Origin: Sparassis latifolia
Lineage: Eukaryota > Basidiomycota > Agaricomycetes > Polyporales > Sparassidaceae
Assembly (NCBI GenBank): GCA_018466975.1
Contig: CM031560.1
Location: forward strand, 2,542,001 to 2,606,000
DNA length: 64,000 bases
Direction of reading: 5' to 3'
This document shows positions 45,945-55,181 of the stretch, piece after piece. How positions within the stretch are numbered: position 1 is the first letter of the stretch; each line of letters opens with the position of its first letter. A model generated the notes under the pieces. It was not told the DNA's origin, ran no database searches, and was given only the letters and a program-made list of their open reading frames with translations. Made by a program: the position numbers and the translations under genes.

Positions 45945-47928
45945 AAATTGATTGGACGTCACTTCAAGGTAGTGACTGATCACCGTGCACTTATATTTCT
46001 CAAGGACAAGCGCAAGGTGCCACAGCGACTCAAGCGGTGGATCGAGTACCTCAGCCGATTTGACTATGAAATTGTGCATGTTCAAGGCACAACAAACCAA
46101 GTCACAGACTCATTCTCCCGCTACTTTGCGGAAGAAGGTGCGGACATGCTGCACGACCCGCAGGATTATGTGTCAGCCGATATCCGACTTGACCCGCGAG
46201 GAGAAACCCTCTCTGGGAATCGCATGGCGGAAATCCATGCTCAGCGTATAATTGAGCCGGTTGAGCAGCGCGTGCAGGAAGCGACTGAACTTGCTGCGCA
46301 CCGCCCCACAGACGTACTGCAAACTAGTGCAGGTACTGGCGAAGATCCTACCGCATTAGATTCTGAAGTTGCAGGCCCTCCGCTTGATGTTATAGTTGAG
46401 CGGATTGTTGATTTCAAGGCAACAGTGAAGGACAGGTACAAGGGCGATATGTTCTTCGCCAAGGTCCTAGAGCATTCTGATGATCACAAGGCTTTCGCCG
46501 TTCAAGACGGATTTATCTGGCACCGTCAGAGTCACGAGAGCGATGTTCTGTGTATTCGCGGGTGCTAGTACATCACCGGAATCTCACGGAAATCATTATT
46601 GACCAAGCGCATGTCACACTGGGTCATTTGGGGAACCAGCGTACCTCTGACTATGTTCGTCGCTGGTATTGGTGGCCAGATGTCGGAAAGGACATTGCAA
46701 AGTTCTGCGCGAGTTGCGGAACATGTCAGACATCGAAATCTGCTACCCAGCGTCCTCTCGGATTGTTACACAGCATGCGGTTGCAGCACGCCCATGGGAC
46801 TCGATCGGTATGGATTTAGTGGGACCATTCCGGAATCCCAAGGTCATGACTATCTGTGGGTTATCATTGATCATCTAACATCAATGGTACATTTAGTACC
46901 CACCAATACAATGGCAAAAGCGTCGGAAATCGCTTGGTTATATTTCAGGGAAGTCGTCCGACTTCACGGCCTACCTGAGTCGATCGTCTCCGACCGAGAT
47001 TCAAAGTTTACGTCGAAGTTTTGGAGCGAACTGCACCGCCTTCTGGGCAGTCAGTTGCTCATGTCGACATCATTTCATCCGCAGACCGACAGCGCTCGGG
47101 CGGTCGATCCGCACTGTCTCGCAAATCCTACGAAGTCTGGTCAGGCCAGATCAGATGGACTGGGTTGAAAAGATACCGTTGGTCGAGTTTGCAATAAACT
47201 CGAGCATCAACGCGTCCACGGGGTTCGCTCCGTTCGAGTTGAACAGCGGATACATGCCGCGGATGATACGGGATCTTGCTCGAGAGCCGGCAATGCCGGG
47301 GGTGAAGGTGTTCGCCGAACGCGCGCTGGAAAATCTGTCGATCACGCACGATTCAATTATCGCTAGCAGGGTGGTACAGACTCACCATGCTAACCTGAGA
47401 CGACATTCTGAGCACCCAGAATTGGGCTCAGAAGGCGAAAATCTTGTAGGAAAGTTACTTTACCTGTCCACAGAGAACCTCTCTCTGCCGAAAGGGAGGG
47501 CCAAGAAACTGACCCCAAGGTTCATTGGGCCATATAAGGTGCTAAAGGCGCACCCTGAGACATCCAGCTATACCCTGGATCTGTCTAGTGAGCTCAGGAG
47601 GAGGAGAATCCATCCTACCTTCCATGCCTCCAGGCTCCGGCATCATGAGCCTAATGACAATGTCCTATTCCCTTCTAGAGATCCTAGGGCATTCTATGAC
47701 TTTGGAAATGAGTCAGAAGACGAATTTTTGGTGGATGAAATTGTTGCTCACCAGTGGAAAGGCAATTCTATCCAATTCCTTGTCAGGTTTGACGATGGAG
47801 ACACTCTGTGGGAACCATATGTCGAATGCAAAGACCTGGAAGCATTAGACCGTTACCTGGAGCTTCTAGGAGTGTCCGACTGGCATCATTTGCCATGCTC
47901 GGGACGGCCGCGCGAGCAGTGCGAGTAG
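45945..47928 (+). pseudogene. Chromovirus pol part 2: RNase H end, integrase, chromodomain
   Basis: Resumes with KLIGRHFKVVTDHRAL and reads to a stop at 46568. Shifted frames then carry the integrase zinc finger (DQAHVTLGHLGN ... CASCGTCQTSK, 46600-46745), the core (WDSIGMDLVGPF, then GHDYLWVIIDHLTSM and IVSDRDSKF) and FHPQTD. At the third catalytic position of the D,D,E triad (47090-47110) two bases appear to be missing, so the Glu codon is not readable. From 47110 to 47928 the frame is open again (QMDWVEKIPLVEFAIN) and ends with a chromodomain-like segment (EFLVDEIVAHQW, IQFLVRFDDGDTLWEPY). At least four frameshifts in total; non-functional as read. Confidence 0.9.
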
Positions 47929-48195
47929 GTCGCATTTGCGCGCGAACGTTCGGCTAGCACTAACAGGACTTTGAGCTCGACGCGCATTCAAGTCACGAGA
48001 CGCCGACGCGTCGAGATTCGGTCTTTTCTTGTGCCCAGCGCTTATGACTGAATCTCGCCATTCGGTCATTTTGCTTCTTTCTCTCACAAGCACCTGGCTT
48101 GCTGGTGAAGTAGCTCACCAGCAATTATTCGCGCTGCGCTATTAGGCGCGAATAAATTTGGGTTTTGTTCTGCGTTCTCCGGGACTGTTTTGGCC

Positions 48196-49641
48196 ATGCC
48201 GCGTTCGAAGGCAGACTACGACTACCCGATGTCAGAAGGAGAACGTGAACACCGTGAGTTCGAGGATCATACTCACATGCGTCGATCTGAATCTCGTGAA
48301 GGCGGCGTTCATCGCCCTCACTCAGAATCACCTGGGGAGGTGACGGTACGCCTTCCCACACCGATAAGGCTCCCTTGGCGATACAAGGAGGAGCTCCGCA
48401 GCATCCTGCATGACCGAGGCTGCCTGACGTGTGATAAATATGCGGACCACGTCAAGGATCACGGCAAGGTCAGCAAGGCATACAAGGATGCCGTGCATGA
48501 CCTCGAGTTGACCGTTGGGAAGCGTCAGCGGGACCAGGCATACAATGCGGGCTACCTCCATGGGATAGATGAAGGTCAAGCCATGGCTGCGCAAGCCAAT
48601 CGTGATGACCTTATAATTCAGCTCAACAAGCACATCGCAGAGCTGGAGGACATCGTTGAACAGACCAACATGTCCCACGCTCGGTTCACTTTCTCGTACC
48701 CCGTGGGAGGCTCTTCCTCTGTAGGGGGGGGTCCGTCGCATAACATAGACCACCATGTTCCGGTGATTTTCACGGCTAAGCCTACCGTCCAGTCTGATGG
48801 AGCATCAGCCAAGTCGAGGCCTACCTCCATGCCTGTGTCAATAGCCAAACTTGACCGAATGATCAAGGATGCGATGGTTCCTAACCATTGGAGATCTGCA
48901 GAGGCACTTCAGCACTGGTTGCAAGAGGCTCAGCCAGCGCTGCTTGCGAACCAAAGCACACCTGTCCAGCGCTACTTGCAGAAGATGTGGCATGCTCCGG
49001 AATGGTTCAACCCGGAGACGCGCACTCCCTTCTGGAATGATTCATGTGCAACATGGGTCAACTACTTGACAACTAACCCGAAGAAAGAGGTCATGGGCCT
49101 CATTCGTGTCGGCGAGAATGGCTTATTCAATGAGGAGTCGTTCTGCATCATTCACGGAGTTCACCTGCTAGCTGACGTGCAGGTGAAGATGAGTATTAAC
49201 AGGAGGACCCATCGCGCAAATGTTCTTGCTCGTCTCCAGGAGCTTTTCCAAGACCCGCAAGCCTATGCTCGGGAATTGAAGGCCGCTGGCACGACTATAG
49301 CCAGTGTCCTCAAGTTGCAGCCTATTCCGGAGTCGAACAATTATCGTCTCCACGACGTCGCAATTCACTGTGCGAAATGCGGCGTCACTATGCAGATGGC
49401 ACAAGACGCACTGTCGGTTTGGGCCCGCAAAACTCTTCCCGGACCGAATGCAGAGGCGGCGCCGGAGCAACCTGCTCCGGGACCATCAAATATTGCCCCT
49501 ACTGCCGCTGACAGCACCCAGGACAGCCATGCCACCATAGCCGGCGATCCTGTGGGCAACACGCCGACTGAACCCGTTCCCAGACAGGACGCGGTGATGA
49601 CGGATGTGAATCCTGCAGCGGTCAATGGCAACCCGGCTTAA
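48196..49641 (+). CDS. Additional intact ORF of the chromovirus, unknown function
   Basis: 482 residues, no intron needed, between the chromodomain (ends 47928) and the 3' LTR, same strand as gag-pol. Seen: charged disordered start (MPRSKADYDYPMSEGER), a CLTC pair at about residue 73, a coiled-coil-prone helix (LIIQLNKHIAELEDIVEQ), a His/Gly linker, and a compact-looking middle domain rich in Trp and aromatic residues (LQHWLQEAQPALL, MWHAPEWFNPETRTPFW, EESFCIIHGVHLLADVQVKM). A CAKC pair and a Pro/Thr-rich disordered tail follow. No signal peptide or membrane segment, so not env-like. I do not recognise the family. It is intact while gag-pol is broken. Start: ATG at 48196; an in-frame TTG six bases earlier is not used. 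Confidence 0.72.
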   Translation: MPRSKADYDYPMSEGEREHREFEDHTHMRRSESREGGVHRPHSESPGEVTVRLPTPIRLPWRYKEELRSILHDRGCLTCDKYADHVKDHGKVSKAYKDAVHDLELTVGKRQRDQAYNAGYLHGIDEGQAMAAQANRDDLIIQLNKHIAELEDIVEQTNMSHARFTFSYPVGGSSSVGGGPSHNIDHHVPVIFTAKPTVQSDGASAKSRPTSMPVSIAKLDRMIKDAMVPNHWRSAEALQHWLQEAQPALLANQSTPVQRYLQKMWHAPEWFNPETRTPFWNDSCATWVNYLTTNPKKEVMGLIRVGENGLFNEESFCIIHGVHLLADVQVKMSINRRTHRANVLARLQELFQDPQAYARELKAAGTTIASVLKLQPIPESNNYRLHDVAIHCAKCGVTMQMAQDALSVWARKTLPGPNAEAAPEQPAPGPSNIAPTAADSTQDSHATIAGDPVGNTPTEPVPRQDAVMTDVNPAAVNGNPA

Positions 49642-49900
49642 ATATGCCTATCATGTGGCGATGGATCCGTGTGGGTCCCCGCTGTACCTTAAGGCCGCCA
49701 TTGCCTCTGGCCTCCGCCCCGCACAGTCACTGCTCCCTTATCCATGTCGAGTGTGTGCGAGTGCTCGATGTTAATCAGGAATCTTGGCCCTAAACCGGGA
49801 ATTATGCAATCCGTCTCGCTCGTCGGGCGGTTCTCTTCAAACCCCTACTCAAGTCGCAGGTTCAACAGCCTGCTGTATTTCGCTCCCCCCCGGACTCGCT

Positions 49901-49914
49901 TTGGAGGAGGAGGG
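49901..49914 (+). promoter_or_regulatory. Polypurine tract of the chromovirus
   Basis: ggaggaggaggg lies directly before the 3' LTR, the expected position and composition of the plus-strand primer for reverse transcription. It fixes the element orientation. Confidence 0.8.
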
Positions 49915-50100
49915 TGTAAGGATATTAGAAGGATAGAGTAGTCGAGGCATCGGAGTTAGCCGAGGCATTGAATACGTGCTCAACCGCGTAGATGGGTTTT
50001 TCGTCTTTACTTTACTCGCTGAAAACTTGCCTTCCGAATACACTCGGTTCAGTGCATTTCCCGCGACTTAAGGACCACCAAAGGCCGCAAAAGCCTTATA
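49915..50100 (+). repeat. 3' LTR of the chromovirus
   Basis: 186 bp, same ends as the 5' LTR, followed by the target duplication aagat at 50101-50105. Confidence 0.92.
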
Positions 50101-51361
50101 AAGATGCCGATAAACTCGATCCGCAAATGATAGCCACCTTCAATTCCATGTGAGTGTTATTCTTGGTACATGTATATGACGTTACGACGCGCATACACTG
50201 ACCTATACTTTACTCTTAGGGACAAAGATGAACGTGAAGAACTCATTTACACTTTCGAAGCGATTATCACCTTCATACCTGGTCTTAAGGATCAGTTAGC
50301 ATACATGGGAGAGGACATTGATGCCGTTGATATCCTTGGGTCCTACGTAAGTCCTCGCATATAACCTACTCGTCTTGCACTAACTGCTTATACAAGCTCA
50401 ATCACTATGCCACCGATGCTCGTGGTGATCACCTCGGCTCTCTTCGGGAGTGCATCATCAACTACATACCAGATTTCGGTGACGGATACCCTACATTGAA
50501 GCCACAAGATAGCAAATGGAAGCGTGGTTTCCAGAGCACCACAACCGGCTGCCTGCTTTGCCCCCAGTCCATGCTTTCGGATTTTCTAGCTGAACCTGAC
50601 GGGTAAGTCTCTGGATATGAGCGAGTTCTATATTGACAATCATGTCCATCAGCTTCTGCCGCCAAGTTTGCGATGGTGAGATCGATGTCACTTCTGACGA
50701 ATTTCCGTCGTTTCTGTATGATCAAGATCTCTATGATCCCGACGAATTGGATGCAGGGTTGCTTAAAGGCCCAGTGCTTCTCTCGGTGCATACTCTAATC
50801 AACTCGTCATTCATCCCCCTATTACAGATTGCACTGAACTGATGTTGTCACGCAGTGCTTCAAGTCATTAATTACAGGTCCCGGTAGTGCATCATCAAAC
50901 CGTGGAGACCGTGAGGGCGGGAGCAGCAGACCCGGACGCCCACCTCTCGCAAAAAAGTACGATATGACTCACGTCAGTCCTAGGAGTATCGCATACGTGG
51001 CAGTCCTGGTGAGCAGTATCGTAGTTCGGTCTCTCGCATTGTTCAGATATGCACTCTAGGTCCGCTTCCTCTTGAACAGCCAGCACTCATGGTCCAATAT
51101 TGACGTCAACTTCAATCTCGAAGAGTTCTTCTTTGAAATTCTCCGGCTCTTCCAGGACGAAGAATGGGGGGAAGCCACGTTAGATTGGTGGAACAAGTAA
51201 GCTTTGTACTGGAGCTATACTTGTGCTCACACCTCACATATAGATCGGTGTTCGGTACACCCGCAAAGAGCGCGAAAAAGAAAACCCGGCCACAATCAGC
51301 AATTGCTAAGTTGAAGGCTCAGTGCGCGGCTCGAGCAGCTGCGCAATCCGGCGCCGTTTGA
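50101..51361 (+). pseudogene. DUF6698-type gene, 3' part
   Basis: Continues the interrupted frame after the insertion (DKLDPQMIATFNS), with a short intron to DKDEREELIYTFEAII, PGLKDQLAYMGED, another intron to the family block YATDARGDHLGSLREC, then STTTGCLLCPQ, EIDVTSDEFPSFLYDQD, LDAGLLKGPVLL, and a last part with VSPRSIAYVAVLVRF and a basic C-terminus ending SGAV. The order of blocks (core helix, D-R/D-H-L-..-R motif, GPVL, final aromatic helix) is that of DUF6698-like agaricomycete proteins. This half has clean splice signals and no stop, so decay is limited to the other half plus the insertion. Without the element, host frame and duplication fit perfectly. Confidence 0.75.
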
Positions 51362-53770
51362 TTCTCATGATGGTAATTATCTGCTTTTTTTCGGTCATAC
51401 GTGCTTATTTTGTTATTTACATCTAGCACAAACCTCACCCTACTTGCTGCCGCTTGCACCAACTCTACCCGCAAGTTCCTTTCGCTCGCCTTCTTGCTCC
51501 CGCTTTTGTCTGCATCCTCCGATTTGCTGGTGTCTCCCGCACTTGTGTCTCATGCTCTTGCTCACTCCTCGTGTTCGCACCTGCTTGCTGACTCTTCCGC
51601 GCTCACTCTTCCGCGCTCACTGTTTCCGCACTCACTGTTTCCGCACTCACTGTTTCCGTGCTTTGCTGCTGTACTCGGGTGCTCTCGTGGTGCTTAACCT
51701 TCGGCGCGCGTCACCGGCATTGTTGTTCTCTCTCAGTGGCCTCGTAGTAGATTTGTACCGGTTTTGTTGCATCCAAAATATACCTTTTGTCGAGCCATCT
51801 GCAGTGCCTGCTATGTGAAGGCAATGAAAGATAGATAAATTGTATTGAAATTATGGAGTCCGTGAATGTATTTACAAAGTTTATACCTTCACATGCAGAC
51901 TAAAAACCTAACTTTGTAAAGCCGTACATCGGCTGCAAACTATCGCATGCTCGGCAACGTCTGCCGCAGATTGGTAAGTATGCATCGGACCGCCAATAAT
52001 TTACATACCTATTAGGACACTGACGGAAACCGCTGCATACTGGTTACCTATCTTGCAGGGTTTGCAGCTCAGGTAAGGTTTACAGTGCGCTGCACTGCGC
52101 TGCATTCCGAATGCACTTTTTGCTGATGCTACGCAGCCTACGCTGGCGGTCGCGCATTGGTCGCGCGTGGTAAAGTAGTCACCACGTGACCGCGTCGCGC
52201 GTCATTTTCTCGATCTTCAACCCAATCTGTAACGCTACAGTACTGTATACTGCGCTACGCTTGCGGTACAAACATGGGTATGAATAGAGATCGTTCATAT
52301 TATTCTGACGCGCTTCTTCCCCGAATTTACTCCAACCTGGACCACATGCCCTACATCCTCGTCGAATTTGAACCTCGAATTCGCCGTGGACGATGCCACT
52401 GACGACAACTTTGAAGAGGATGGTGAAAATGAAGTCGTAGTGGACGAGCTGCCTACTCAGTTCCAGAAGTTCAGCCACTCCCAGGTTCTTGTGCGTACGA
52501 CACTTCTACCTCTCCAAAGGCTCGGCCTGAGCTCTCAAATGACGGTGAGTTCAATGGCTATTGCCGGGAATATATACTGATCTTGTCTCTCATCGTCGCA
52601 CACAGTGCCGACGCCTATTTTAAGAAAACTCAAGTATAGTCTTCGGACCTGACGGAAGACCATGGATGTCCCACCAAAACATGTTTCGACGAGAATTTGT
52701 ATCCGTTCGTAAAACGTGGCTGCCGTGTCCTCGATTTCATATGAAAGTATCCTGCTCAACGGCTGCTGGATTCTCATGGGTCCGAAAGGTTGTGGATCTT
52801 CTGTGTTCTGTACAATATTCGAACAATGTACTGATCAGCTATAAAGGTGAATTTCCGCCATTCCTTTCGACCTTCACGCAGCATAGGGTCTATTTCCGCC
52901 TCTGTCCCGTAATATCAGAGAAACTAGTCCAAGCGATTTCTGTCTTATCCAATCTGCAAATATCATCAGCGATGCGATCTCTCAAGTTGAGAAAGCGAGC
53001 AGAGATGGGGCGGTTCCATCCCACACGGAGTGCGACCATTAGTTGTATTCGATGCAGGAAAATATCCAGAGGTGAGAATATTCTTCTCATCTCGCGGGAG
53101 AAGCTCTGTTCGTTATTTACTTACTATATAGCTCATCGACAAGCAATATCGAGCAGAAACAACAGCAAGACGATCAAGAGTCCAAGAGCACAGGTACAGG
53201 CCCATACACGACGCTCGACTTCTTGTCTGACGATATCGCGACGACCTGAAATCGTTCTTCTTCCTCGCTCGGTTCTGTTCTACATTTGAACCCTAGTCGC
53301 CCATTTGTCGGGACCACGGCCTTCTACGTCGAGTGCAACAGCTGGAGATCCAGACTCGAGCGTGTGACTGTGAAGAATAATCTGATTTCGTTTAGAATTT
53401 TCATAGACGCTCAATTACGATGCGACGCCATAGATATATGTTTTCTCCTTGCGCAGCCATTAAGGGGAACTTGAACACTGTGGATGACTACAACAATCAT
53501 TGTACTCATTCCTCTGAATCTACAACATGTCGTCCGGCATGACTTAGGTTGTTCGAGTTGAAGTTTAAATTAGTGCTTACCGCACGTTCATGCACATGAG
53601 TTGCGTCGACGTCTTGACAGGTACAAGGTTCTGCTGCTGGAGAACACGACCAGAAGTGTGAAGCAAAGCAGCGTGGCCAGACCACACTAGTAGCTACTTC
53701 ACTGAGCCACACCCCGGCCAGCATGACATGATTCTTAGGGGTAGGAAACAAACAAACTGAGAAACGCGCA
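51362..53770. other. Gene-poor stretch with a decayed P-loop-like fragment
   Basis: No confident gene. Around 52766-52840 (plus) one frame reads WILMGPKGCGSSVF, resembling a P-loop (GxxxxGKS/T) with Ser in place of Lys. The surrounding frames have stops and no consistent exon chain, so it may be the remains of a P-loop GTPase-like gene or chance. ORF 52666-53289 is in a different frame and unconvincing. A minisatellite lies at 51596-51665. Confidence 0.4.
51596..51665. repeat. Minisatellite, ~15-bp unit
   Basis: Consecutive degenerate units of the form cgcactcactgtttc / cgcgctcactcttcc, four to five copies. Confidence 0.8.
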
Positions 53771-54802
53771 TCAATTCCGGCTTCTCGCATTCATTCGTTT
53801 GCTTTTCCCTGGTCGTTTTGAACCACCCTTCATGCCTCCCTTCCCACTTCGCACACCCTTGCCCGCCCGGGCATCGAAGTTGTCCGTCGAGGCCTTCGTA
53901 TTCTGCTTTGATCTCCTTTGTGGTCCGCCAAACCCAAACTTTTTGTCTCGTGCTTGACGCGGTAGTTTCTTGTTCCCTCCAGGGCCTGGGCCTTTGGGAC
54001 GTTTCGAGGGATGGTCTGATATCGCATCTTCCACTGCGACGTCGAAGTCGTCGCCTTGCGGGTTGTCCAGAACGTCTTTCCGTTCTGAAGCGTCCAGAAT
54101 GTTAGTTTGAGCAAGAATAAAGAGGTGACGAGGTACTTGCTCCGCTTCAAACCCTTCAGCCGTTGTTCCATCTCCTTCTTGCTCATCTCCCTCTCCCGGA
54201 GCTTCTCCAATTGCACCTGCTTACCAAACTTCTTGCCTTCCCGCTCCTTCCGCTTGTCCTCGCTGAACTTGATTGAAGCACTTTCGTCAAGAAGACGCTG
54301 ACGAATACGTTCCATGTGCGCATCGGACTTGACCATTTCTGCGAAGTAGTCTGCAGGACGCGTGAAGGGAGTTTGTGCTTCGCAGCGAGTGAGCGCGCAG
54401 TATTGGCTGCATGCATAGCCTGCTTGTAACTGTCCGAATCTAGTAAGATACAGGATACTGATAATATCAATGAACGTACAACGCAAGCTCGCGGTTCAGG
54501 TCGTCATTGACATCCATGTCAATACTTTGCGGATATGACACAGTTAGCGTTTCCGTCCAAGGTAGTGAAGAGTCCAGCTTTATCGTATCACGTATCCGTT
54601 CAAGCGCAACCTGTCGATGCAAGATTACCGAAATTCGTTTACTTTCTGTCGAAGTAAAACGCACCTTGTTGTCTATCTCAAGTTTTTGCTGGGGTACCAC
54701 GTCTTCATCCACGGAGTCCATATCAGATAAATTGTCGGCAGGAATTTCATCGTCAGAGTGCTCTTCGTCAAATGCAACTTCTAAGCTCGACAGAGGCGAC
54801 AT
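53771..54802 (-). CDS. EBP2: rRNA-processing protein EBP2, with an apparent frameshift
   Basis: Nucleolar 60S ribosome assembly factor. Exons 54483-54802, 54153-54429 and 53771-54084. Recognised by an acidic N-terminus (MSPLSSLEVAFDEEHSDDEI), then AYKQAMHAANTARSLAAKH, FTRPADYFAEMVKSD, the charged coiled helix (KFGKQVQLEKLREREMSKK), DFDVAVEDA, and the basic Gly/Lys-rich C-terminus ending MNARSRN. The frame breaks inside exon 2: one base is missing between AAKHKLP and FTRPADY, at the CCC run on the minus strand (54367-54369 on plus), and intron phases agree only if one base is added. Since EBP2 is essential in yeast, a sequence error is more likely than a true mutation. The first in-frame ATG was taken as start; a further upstream exon cannot be excluded. 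Confidence 0.88.
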
Positions 54803-54866
54803 GGTAATTGCCACTTCGCAAGAAGAATCTTTTCCAGCTGGCTCCTCGTTTGCTGAAGGGCGTCAC

Positions 54867-55138
54867 ATGACTCTTCGAGTCGACGTACTTGCCGCTCTGC
54901 GTCGACAGTTGACTGAGACGACGTCGTCCAGTCTCTACGACGTGGCTTCGTCGCAGAGAATACAGTATGTTCTCTGTACGGTACGTTCCCTTCGTTAAAC
55001 CTACATACCCTCTCTGGCTCCGGTTATCCTGACGGACGTTTACAGAGAGAAGTCTTCTTTGGCTACTGGAGCGAGATATTAACAGACACCAGTAACGGCG
55101 GTGCGTTTGGCGTATCATCTTCCGTGGGCTCAGTGTAA
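54867..55138 (+). CDS. Small two-exon protein divergent from EBP2, unknown
   Basis: Exons 54867-54980 and 55046-55138 (intron gtacgt...ttacag, phase 0) give 68 residues: MTLRVDVLAALRRQLTETT, then QRIQYVLCT, and across the junction REVFFGYWSEILTDTS, stopping after SSVGSV. The smooth phase and ordinary protein-like composition support a real gene, but I recognise no family. An upstream in-frame ATG at 54801 would add 22 residues (MVIATSQEESFPAG) and would overlap the EBP2 start codon on the other strand. Confidence 0.55.
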
Positions 55139-55181
55139 TAAACTGTTGTTGTCTTAGTTAGAGACGAGTGCAGCGTATCAG

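Larger units (their letters stand above)
35675..50100 (+). mobile_element. Ty3/gypsy chromovirus, full length but decayed, with nested element and extra ORF
   Basis: Element of 14,426 bp bounded by 186-bp LTRs and a 5-bp target duplication (aagat). Order inside: gag with CCHC zinc knuckle, protease, reverse transcriptase, RNase H, integrase with HHCC finger, chromodomain, extra ORF, purine-rich tract, 3' LTR. This order (integrase after RNase H, chromodomain at the end) defines the chromovirus branch of Metaviridae-type elements. About 4.78 kb of it is a later nested insertion (41168-45944 with duplication), leaving roughly 9.65 kb of original element. Gag-pol is not intact: several frameshifts and one stop. 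LTRs start TG and end TA. Confidence 0.92.

Noticed and set aside
48196..49641. Extra ORF as an envelope gene
   Set aside because: No signal peptide, membrane anchor or cleavage site; position alone is not enough.
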